Part shown: one piece after another, positions 27,161 to 35,886 of the stretch
Layout of the letters: each line of letters begins with the position of its first letter
How positions within the stretch are numbered: position 1 is the first letter of the stretch
DNA from: Mercurialis annua
Lineage: Eukaryota; Streptophyta; Magnoliopsida; Malpighiales; Euphorbiaceae
Assembly: GCF_937616625.2 (NCBI RefSeq)
Contig: NC_065573.1
Span: forward strand, 2,867,001 to 2,931,000
Length of the DNA stretch: 64,000 nt
Reading direction: 5' to 3'
The notes under the pieces: generated by a model
What the model was told of the DNA's origin: nothing
The model's input: only the letters and a program-made list of their open reading frames with translations
Databases searched by the model: none
Translations under genes and position numbers: made by a program

Positions 27161-28976
27161 TGTCACGACCCAATTTCCACCTGAAACTCGAGCCGAGACC
27201 GGCGCTAGGGAATGGGAGTTGTTGCTCCGAAACCCGTAGCAAGCCTAAAACCTTTATAAATTTTTCGCAAATCAAGACCATACATCAAGTATGATCCGTT
27301 TTCAGAAAACGTCGTTAAAACATTTCTCTCGTTTAACGAAAATACATTTCTTAAAAACGGGTTCTTAAAACCCTGATTGTATTTCAAGAAACCTGAGCGC
27401 AAACATCAATCTCAGTTGACGCACCTGCTCTATCTCTAATAAAATCCTAAAATGCTAAACACATTACACCAGTGTATCACTCAAACACCTGGTCATAGCA
27501 TTTTAGAAAACACGCAGCTTTTCAAACATATACATATACAGTAGTTAAAATCAGATTATATCAAAATAAGTTTGAACTGCTGTAAATAAAAAGACAGACT
27601 TTCCGGTACCCAACTACTTGCAGCTCTAGAGGTATGATTGACATTAACTTGCGGAATTATTATGGAAGTCTGACCTCAAACCTTGATAACCTGAAAGGTA
27701 AACATTGGAAAGGGTCAGAAATATAAATATTTCTGAGTGAGTCTACAATTTTACAATTGAATATTCAGATCGCAAATACATAAAACATTTGTATATGTAA
27801 AATATTACCAATTAGTCGATCCAGATGAAACCCTACAAGGTAGACTATTGTAAGGTCTCAACCTACACAATATAGGCCTTAGACCGTGAACTGAATCACT
27901 TCCGTCTAAGCCGGGTGTCTGGACCGTAACCGTGAAACTGCCTTCACAGTATTGCCTGTGACTGTAACTGTTACTGCCGTCTCAGACTGTTAAGTCAGGG
28001 TCGCTAGCACTTCCAACGCCCAAAGACATTAACTAACCTCTATGTCAGACACAAGCTCGTACCGAGAAACACTACTGGTGATCACACAGTCCTATTGACA
28101 ACCAATAGGAAGCTTGTTCCAATGGACCTTTCATGGTTAATTTATACTAGTGCGATTTGTTATTTAAAACAGTTTAAATGTAAATATTCAAAAGTAAAAT
28201 CCACAAAGTAAAACTCACAGTACTGTCGTCCCCATTTTAAAAAACGTAAGCTCCAAGCAACCTTGTCAATCAAACACGTTGGTGTTTGGCTCGCTAGATC
28301 GACTACTCGTCGGATCTAATTAAAATTCAAATGTCAAAATAATATTAGACATTGAATTTCTAACTCTACTCCTATCATATAAACGATAGACTCAATAAAT
28401 TAATGTTTATAGATGATTCTATAAACAACGCTTATAAACTAATCTCAATAGTGAACTTCTCGTTCAATATATAATACCACTCTTGGTATGGACTTATAGT
28501 CATTTAACATTAATCCACTTGATTAAAGTATGGCTTTATTAAAAGATCATATTGTTTTAAATAACCAACTATTCTCCAACGTCTAGGTTCTTTTAAACCT
28601 TTTAAACTTTTTAGTTCACATTCTAAACTTCTATCGAATTACGATTGATTTCACGACTTGAAACTGTCTGAATTTGAGTTTCAATGTCGCGTGTGTGGAC
28701 CCCCGAAGAAGCCCTACTATTTCATATTGGAGGCACTACACGTTCGTGCAGTTTGCAAGATACACGTTCGTATATCTCGCTGCACGTTCGTGCAGCATCC
28801 TGGCTGCACAACGTGCAGCTCGGGGACGATCCACGGCTGTATTCCGACGTGCTAACTCGCTTTTCTCGCCCATAACACTTAAACACAGTCTAAAACATCC
28901 AATTCTATATTCAAAACGTTGAATCGATACGCACACGATCGATTCAATACGTTTACCATTTAATATCGAATATATA
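27161..28976 (-). mobile_element. Solo LTR, right-hand LTR part (split by EC)
   Basis: Begins TGTCACGACCC and carries the shared LTR-end block (GAGACCGGCGCTAGGGAATG, then CTCCGAAACCCGTAGCAAGCC). The hairpin motif is at 28077-28109 and a palindromic ACGTTCGTGCA-rich island at about 28735-28825. It continues at 38376 after the nested element. The joined LTR is about 2.9 kb and has no internal element sequence, so it is a solo LTR left by LTR-LTR recombination. The sense strand is minus. Confidence 0.88.
28077..28109 (-). promoter_or_regulatory. Shared LTR motif in the solo LTR
   Basis: GGTGATCACAC then CCTATTGACAACCAATAGG. Loop bases differ from E2 and EC while the stem arms are kept. Confidence 0.65.
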
Positions 28977-29437
28977 TGTAATACCCCAAAATAATTAATT
29001 AGCTAATTGGACCACGTGTCCAATTTTGATTCGCCAGAGTGGCAATATTAGAAGAATTTCTGAAAAGATAAAGTAAATAAGTTTCAAGTAGGTCGGTTTT
29101 GGGAAATTAATTAATTATGCGGAAATCAAGGTTATATTTCAATTATAAACTAAAATTGGAATTAAAAGGAAAAATGTTAAGAAAAGCCCAGAATAAAGTG
29201 CAGGGACCAAAGTGGTAATTTAGCCACTTTATGTCGAAAATGGAAATTTATAAATTTTGACGGGAAAATATTAATATTGGGATTCGTATTGTTTATCGGA
29301 TATAAATAATACTTATAAGTCATAATAAAAGAGTTTATCGATTTAGGTATGGACTAAATCGTACGAAAGAAAAGTTTGAAAGATAATTGGTAACAAATGA
29401 AGAAATTAGGGGTTAAATTAACAAATTAGCCAAGTGA

Positions 29438-29446
29438 TATATAAAT
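29438..29446 (+). promoter_or_regulatory. Predicted TATA box of EC
   Basis: TATATAAAT followed within about 30 bp by a purine-rich GAAGGAGAAGTGAAG stretch, a plausible start region. The same sequence is at 36348-36356 in the 3' LTR. Confidence 0.6.
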
Positions 29447-29828
29447 GAGAAGATATGAATAAGAAGAATCAGAAGGAGAAGTGAAGAACGATCCAGAACG
29501 TCAAAAACCCTTCGATCAAGTTCGGTTGCTCGCCGTTTCTCCGTTCGGCGTCCGTTTCGGACGATTTTCGCGGCGATCTCTTCGGAATTGAAAGCTCCAT
29601 CTTTTCCGGGGATCAAATCAAGGTAAGAGATCGATATATGGTGCGAAAACAGTAGGTTTTGGGGCTGTTTCTTTTTAAGATTTGAGATTAAGCTTAAAAT
29701 TGTTGGTTTTGATGTTTTTGGATTGTAGAATGATAGAATAAGTGTTTAAATGAAGTGGGTATGTATTGGTGTGAGTTTAGGGAGTTTTAGAGCCCCGGAA
29801 ATGGTCCGGAAGTGCCGGAAAAACGCTG

Positions 29829-30000
29829 CACACGTCGGTGCACGACGTGCTGCACTTCAGCACGTCGTGCAGGCGCACGACGTGCACCACAAGGGTGCAC
29901 GACGTGCACCAAGGGGGTGCACGACGTGCACCATGAAGGGCACGACGTGCCCTTCACAAAAATTGAAGGGCACGACGTGCCAAGGTGACACGACGTGCCC
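29829..30000 (+). repeat. Cluster of GCACGACGTGC imperfect palindromes in EC 5' LTR
   Basis: About eight to nine copies of the 11-bp imperfect palindrome GCACGACGTGC or its complement, separated by short spacers; the only strongly GC-rich part of the LTR. Copies contain ACGTG, the core of plant bZIP/bHLH-type binding sites. It could act as an enhancer array or as RNA hairpins. The 3' LTR counterpart (36730-36893) lacks 18 bp, one repeat unit. Confidence 0.7.
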
Positions 30001-30557
30001 TAACTCGACCCGGATCTCCGTGGGACTTCCGGGAGTGAAAAAGGACCTCCGATAGCTTGATTTGAGTGTGAAACTCAGTGAAATGTTTTGAAATAGATAT
30101 AAAACATTATATAAATGAACATTAACATAATAAATAGTCAAGATAAGTTCATCGATTAAGTAAGAATCCGATCAAGAAGTTATCAAAATTGAGAGAAACA
30201 AATACGAAACGAAAGGGGTGATAACTTAAATCTATAACCTAGGGTTTTAGGTTTTTAAGGTTCACGTTTATGTATTAAACGTGTATTTGATCTATATGTA
30301 TCAGACGTGTCAGCAAACGGTGGGGTCAACCGACGTGGTCTAGCACGGGCATATTATCATATTGACTTCGTTATTGATTGGATAGCGGTCACTGTGAGTT
30401 GTACTTTTACTTTCATGTATTATATATATTAAAATTATTTTATGAAAGTATATATATATTGTTTTCATGCATCTCATTATATACAATTGATTGGATGTTA
30501 TATGTTTATTTAATTTCTATATACGAGAACTAGTATGCGATCCGAAGAAACTAGCTA

Positions 30558-30588
30558 CCTATTGGGTGTCAATAGGCTGTGTGATCAC
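30558..30588 (+). promoter_or_regulatory. Shared LTR motif in EC 5' LTR
   Basis: CCTATTGGGTGTCAATAGG (7-bp stem, 5-base loop) at 30558-30576 followed by GTGATCAC at 30581-30588. On the sense strand the hairpin precedes the palindrome. It lies in the predicted leader intron, between donor and primer site. Confidence 0.65.
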
Positions 30589-31482
30589 CAGTATCGAGTC
30601 AGTCTAGTATGTTTGCATTGAGAAATGACTTGACACAGCTGGGAGCTGTTGATGAATATGAAATTTACGATTGGGTATATGATTTCGATACGAGAGTGAA
30701 CTCGGCTACGGTGTAGCCTGGAAGTCCCCGTATCTAGTGGCTGGGCCACCAGCGAGTTGGACTCGCAATTGATATTTACGATTGGGTTGAATGATATATG
30801 ATTATTCGAGAGATGTGTCGCATGCTAGGATATTAGTTTCACACGGATCAAATACATGTTTATATGTTTTATATTAATATTTTCTTGAGATGTGATGCTA
30901 TGTTTTTATATTAATACTGTTAGTAAATGTCAACTCACTCAGTATTTCCCCAAATACTGACCCCTCACCTTTGATGTCTTTCAGGTGCTTAGCTTATGGA
31001 CTTAGCTAGAGGCCAATTTTGAAGTCCAGAAGTCAGCTGTATATGTTAGTTTCTGACTTCTGTGAGTGCTGCAGTAGTGGTCCTGTGTCGATAGTATAAT
31101 AGCCTAGACAGCAGTTCATTTTGATTGTATATATTAACTGCTGTTATTGTTTTATATGCTTTTTGATAGGCTACGTACGTTGTATATAATCCACGGCCCC
31201 AGATGCCAGTGAGATGTTTGAAATACTAACTGATGTATATAGTACCGCGAGGCCAGTTCGTACAGGGTACGGTAACTAGAGCCCGCGAGGTTTTGAAACA
31301 GTTAGTGTATATATTTGTTTATATGTTATATATGTATAATTGCTTCCGTTGTTTGTTGTTATTTGTTTATATTATATTTGCGAAAAATAAATTGTGATTT
31401 TAGGCTTGCTACGGGTTCCGGAGCTACCACTCCCGTTCCCTAGCGCCGGTTGCGGCTCAATAGTTTTGGGTCGTGACAATGT

Positions 31483-31494
31483 TGGTATCAGAGC
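31483..31494 (+). other. EC primer-binding site (initiator Met tRNA)
   Basis: TGGTATCAGAGC four bases after the LTR end. The sequence following it (GAGCAGTTTGGTCCAGTTAC, from 31491) is repeated about 50 bp downstream (from 31541). Confidence 0.92.
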
Positions 31495-31997
31495 AGTTTG
31501 GTCCAGTTACCACTGCAGGGTTGTTTCAATGCTTGTTTGAGAGCAGTTTGGTCCAGTTACCACTGCTAGAGTTGTCTGATTGCTTGTTTGACTAGGAGTA
31601 TTTGTCAGTAAGTATACCTAGGAACTACTGCAGCAAGAGTCAGACCGTGGTTGTCTGTAATTGTGTTATGTGTGCATTAGTAGTACGTGGATTACACGCG
31701 CGAACCAGGACTATTAAGTTAGTAAGTGAATAGTATCTGTTTATACGGATGACGAACACAACTAAGTATTTATTTCTTATACTAGGAAATAGAAAGTGGT
31801 TATGTGGTTGCAAATTATGAATGATTGAGATGGTAAAGTATTTATTGCTTGCGCTGAGGTTATTAAGCGGATATTTGTTGCGAATTACGTGCGACTGGAT
31901 TAAATGCTAATTGTTTACAGCATTTATAGCTGATTTTGGAATTGCGTGTAAAATGGGCTCAGATGGTCGCTTACGTTCGAAATTGTTTCTTTTCAGC

Positions 31998-33008
31998 ATG
32001 TCTGGGCAAAACGGAGCTCAGTCGCATGCTGATGAAGAACGGGAGGAAGCGCCTCCTATATTTCAAAACGGGTTTCATAATGAAGTGGGCGAACCATCTG
32101 GGGTCCATCAGAATGGATTCCACGCAAATCATGGAGCATCGCCAGAAATATATCAAAATGGCTATATGTCTGTATCGGAGATAGGTAGTTCTTCTGGAAA
32201 CCGAGTTAGAGTGCATTCACCGGAGATAGAATATAGCGAGGAAGAGGAACCGGAGGAAGATCCGGAAGAGGATCCTGAGGGAGACCCTGAGGAGGATCCT
32301 GAGGAGGATCCAGAAGAAGAATTAGAAGAAGAAGCAGAAGAGGAAAATCCTCAGGAAGAAGAGTATGAAGAAGAAGAAGAGTTAGATGAATTAGATTTCG
32401 AGGAATACAGAGGTGACTATTTTTGGTCAAGTGTGCGGAGATACCGCAATTTGAGGGAAGATGCGGACATAGCTAACGGTCAGGCGCAAATAGCTTTAAA
32501 TCAAGTTAGAAGGCAGATGCGTTCTTTTTCTAGAGGGATGTTGACTGTAGGGGCGTACTCTACTGATTTTCTGCGGATGGCAGAGGGAGTCCCTAATCTG
32601 AACGAAGACAATAGGACCATTAATCGTAGATATGTCAGGGGTTTAGGACCTCATTTTGATGAGCTGTATGAGCACGTGGATGAACATTTCAGCACGCTTA
32701 CTACAATGGCCCGTAGGATTGAAACAGAGCATGAATGGTCGGGTGATCCGATACGACCTTATTACTTTAGACGTGAGTACCACCCAGATTACGTCAGTAC
32801 GTGCTCCAGAACTACAACCAACCCTTATTTTGTGCAAAGAGGTGGACGAAACTCTGGTAGAACAGTTAGGGGCCGTCGCACAGGCGTAGTTATTAGGGAA
32901 CCTAACGTTCCACACCAGGCACCTCCAGGTATTAGTGATTTACGTGCTTTAAGTAATTGTGTTTATGTGTTTACATTATTGTGTTTATATAACTGCTGCA
33001 TTGCATAG
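31998..33008 (+). CDS. Acidic Gag-like protein of EC (336 aa)
   Basis: Start chosen at ATG 31998 because a strong splice acceptor ends at 31996; an in-frame ATG at 31911 lies in the predicted intron. Layout: residues 22-56 hold three 15-residue repeats with QNGF/QNGF/QNGY; 78-136 are almost purely Glu/Asp/Pro; 181-246 resemble the C-terminal capsid segment of plant Ty3 Gag (LTV..Y...F, R.YVRGL, then an amphipathic stretch), alignable with E1 Gag (MTV..Y...F, RFKEGL); 281-296 are Arg/Gly-rich. There is no CCHC knuckle, protease or polymerase. The frame is open and the element young, so it may be functional. The last 26 residues (hydrophobic, Cys-rich) may be intronic: CCAG/GTATTA at 32928 and an acceptor at 33224 would instead give a short hydrophilic tail. 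Confidence 0.7.
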   Translation: MSGQNGAQSHADEEREEAPPIFQNGFHNEVGEPSGVHQNGFHANHGASPEIYQNGYMSVSEIGSSSGNRVRVHSPEIEYSEEEEPEEDPEEDPEGDPEEDPEEDPEEELEEEAEEENPQEEEYEEEEELDELDFEEYRGDYFWSSVRRYRNLREDADIANGQAQIALNQVRRQMRSFSRGMLTVGAYSTDFLRMAEGVPNLNEDNRTINRRYVRGLGPHFDELYEHVDEHFSTLTTMARRIETEHEWSGDPIRPYYFRREYHPDYVSTCSRTTTNPYFVQRGGRNSGRTVRGRRTGVVIREPNVPHQAPPGISDLRALSNCVYVFTLLCLYNCCIA

Positions 33009-35873
33009 TAGAATATCAGTAATAGGTTTTGCCTTTAGGATAATACCTCAGAAAGTGAGAACCTATAGGAAGCGCTGTTATTAAATACGTGCCTAATGAA
33101 AGAAAATATATATAAATATAACTTACAGAAACGATAATATGATAAACATCACATCATATAATTATCGCAAACGTAATTCCTATATTACGTTTTTAAATTG
33201 AAGAAAGAGATGGATTACTTACAGGAAGTCGATGTGAAACATCGGTATCTGCGTCTGTATATGACGTAGTTTAGAGTGTTGCAGAAGTGGATGTGGTGAT
33301 TATATCAGTAGAAAATTTTGAATTAAATTGAGTTGTCTGAGATATGGAGAGAGAAGGAATGTAACAGAAGAACAGTCTGTAAATAACAGCAATACAAAAA
33401 TTTGACAGCAATATAAAAATTTGAAATATACCCAATAAGTATAAAGAAAGCCGTTAATAGTCGCAGAGTGTATAATCTAGAGTAAGACTTACAATTTTAT
33501 AAACTTTTTTTTGAAAGTTTTTATGATTTTTCAAAGTACAGTTGTGCTCAGACATCGCATATAACATTGCATAATCACGATAGGAATGCATAAGAAACTG
33601 ATTTTCAAAATGTAGATCATGCATCATATCTTTACAATGATAAAGAAAATGCGATTTTGAGCAACTCCTTGGTGATGAGAGATGTCATCACTCTGAGCAA
33701 CAATTGTACTAACGATTTTAAATGATTTATGAAAAGTGGTTTAGAAAGAGTTGCGCAGCCAAAAGAAGTTTTAAAGTCGTTTTGTTCAGTAAGTAAACTC
33801 GGATATAAAGCCCTGCGACGAAGAATAAAAGATTCTTATTAAATAAGAATAAAAATTGTAAAAGAAACTCCAATAACAGAATAAAGCCATGTTAATAATT
33901 ATTGCAACGAAGCTAGTGGAGCTAAAGAAGAATGTGAATAAGGACTTATCGCCGGAGAGCATATGCAGATAGGCTGCAATGCACTGGCAATACTTAAGGA
34001 TACGATATTTATCCTTATAATAAAACGAATGATGAAATGACAGAGAGTTGTGTTAGGCGAAAGAAACGTACAAGTACGCAAGGATGAAGAAGATAATCCA
34101 GTAAGATGTGAAGGTTCGAAGTTGGATAGATCAAAAGAGATAATGATGCTATATGACTGATATTAAGTAAAGTTACTAATATCAGCACTAAGAATTATAA
34201 GTTGCGTTAACAGAAAGGAGAAAGGTACACGTATAGACATACGTATCAGTAAATGTAAGAATGGTGGATGATATGAAGAAAAGTGTAAGGGTAAAATTCA
34301 AATACCCTCAAAATTTAGTAAGGTGATTAGAGAAGTGAAAGTTCTAGAAATACGTCATAAGGAATGTCAGAATAGAACAGCAGCAATAGAACTGCTATAA
34401 ACGAAGGAAAGACGTAACAAATATAACAAGTAAAAGACAAGACAAGAGTCGATACTAGTACAAAGAGATAAAGTTATTTAAAGACAATTAGAATCAAGAT
34501 ATAAGTGCTAAGGAAGCATAAAGCGTATAGGACGACAGTGAATTGAAATTGTTCCCTGACTTTGGGAATTACAAAGTAGTACAATATAAATGTTAAGAAC
34601 AATCAGAAAACCCTTCAAAAGAAGACGAGAGATAGAATAAGAATAAGTTAAGAAACGATTACAATCAGTATCAAGATTGTATTGTAAAAAGTGAAAATAA
34701 AAATTGACAGTAAGAAGCAGAAGTGTAAAATAGAAAGAAAGCTGATTATACAATAAGAAAGAATGACGATTAAGGAAATAAATAAGTTATTAAGGATCTA
34801 ATGAATCCGTTGAGGATGAAAGTTAAAGATGAAGTTAGTTAAAGGTTAAAGATAAGAAAGAAGTTAAGCGAAAGCTGATTAACGAGAAAAGTTCTCGAAA
34901 TAGTTAAATGCTAAAGAAGCATGTAAGATTCTTATGAGGTCATCTTGAATAAGGAACTGTGACGTAAAGGAAGAACATCATTGAATGAAAAGTCAATAAG
35001 AGATTTAAGGTAAACTCCAAAGAAACAATTAGGTGAAAGTGAAGGGGATAAGAATATGAGTAATATTAGTGAACAAGGGAGACTGTACAAACCATACGAT
35101 CAGAAGTAACGTGAATTACGTGTCTAAGATAATGGTAAAGAACAAAGGATCACGACGTGAAGTTTACGATAGCTTAAAGAAGCGAAAGAATAATAAATGG
35201 AAGATAGTGAAGGATGTATCAAGTTTAGCTATGTTAAGAGACAGTAACTGTGCTAGACAGGGTACAAGTTGAAAGAGATTAGTTAATCAGGAATGAGATG
35301 TCAGATAACGGTAGAAAGAAGTAAGAAACTACGATAATCAGTAAGGAAGAAGGATGATATCGTTAGATGATAGTAAAGATTAAAAGTCGTAGATTATGAT
35401 TACGAAAGGAAAATACTCATAGGAGTATGAATAAAGTAAGTACGTTATTAAAGACAGAGTCAACACGTCGTGACTATTCATGTATAAAGAAGACGAGTAG
35501 CAACCCTATGGCTACTGGGAATAAAATGATGGAACGAGAAAATCTTAGACAATAATTAATAACAATCAGTTAGCAATGACGCAAGGACTACGACATCAAG
35601 GATACGTCCAAGGTTATTCTATTTCAGGGAAGACAATAAATGAAATGAAAGTAGCAATGAGAAGATTCTCAACTATGCAACAGCAAGAAGCTACTATGAA
35701 CAAGATAGATAATCGATTAACAATAAGTACGAAGTCATAACTATAAGTGAGAGCTAAGATTTAAAGTAAAAGAAGAAACTACGTCTGACACGTAGTAATG
35801 GACGTCAAGGAAATTATAAGGACGATTTTAAGATCCCAACAAGTTTTATGAAAATTCGAGGACGAATTTTTAT
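33009..35873 (+). other. EC purine-rich non-coding spacer
   Basis: 2.9 kb where pol would be expected. The sense strand is visibly A+G-rich with many GAAAG, AAGAA and GATAA strings, and all frames are closed at short range. I see no RT, RNase H or integrase motif. It ends with the conserved pre-polypurine-tract block ATTCGAGGACGAATTTTTAT. Confidence 0.75.
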
Positions 35874-35886
35874 AAGGGGGGAAGAA
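35874..35886 (+). other. EC polypurine tract
   Basis: AAGGGGGGAAGAA directly before the 3' LTR, the primer for plus-strand synthesis. Confidence 0.92.

Larger units (their letters stand above)
28977..31478 (+). repeat. EC 5' LTR
   Basis: 2502 bp, TGTAATACCCC to GGGTCGTGACA. A TATATAAAT box at 29438-29446 suggests transcription starting near 29470. A donor site AAGGTAAGAG is at 29621-29630, the GCACGACGTGC cluster at 29829-30000 and the hairpin/palindrome motif at 30558-30588. The LTR's 3' end (from about 31400) matches the shared end block of the other families (CTACGGGTTCC, AGCTACCACTCCCGTTCC, TAGCGCCGGT). It is 18 bp longer than the 3' LTR because of one extra unit in the palindrome cluster. 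Confidence 0.95.
29623..31996 (+). other. Predicted leader intron of EC
   Basis: Donor AAG/GTAAGAGA at the start and acceptor TTGTTTCTTTTCAG at the end (pyrimidine-rich, AG at 31995-31996). Removal would eliminate most of the LTR, the primer site and the AUG-rich leader, leaving the start codon ATG at 31998 one base into exon 2. The shared hairpin motif lies inside. Donor-like sites at a comparable LTR position in E1, E2 and E3 support a common arrangement. This is inference from sequence; no transcript data are available. Confidence 0.5.

Noticed and set aside
29750..30141. Cys/Arg-rich ORFs over the palindrome cluster in the EC LTRs (also 36660-37033)
   Set aside because: They arise from GCACGACGTGC repeats, exist on both strands, and their length changes with the 18-bp indel. 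There is no similarity to known proteins and the location is in an LTR.
31911..31997. Upstream in-frame ATG extending the EC protein by 29 residues
   Set aside because: The extension runs through a polypyrimidine tract and CAG acceptor. ATG at 31998 directly after the acceptor is the better start.
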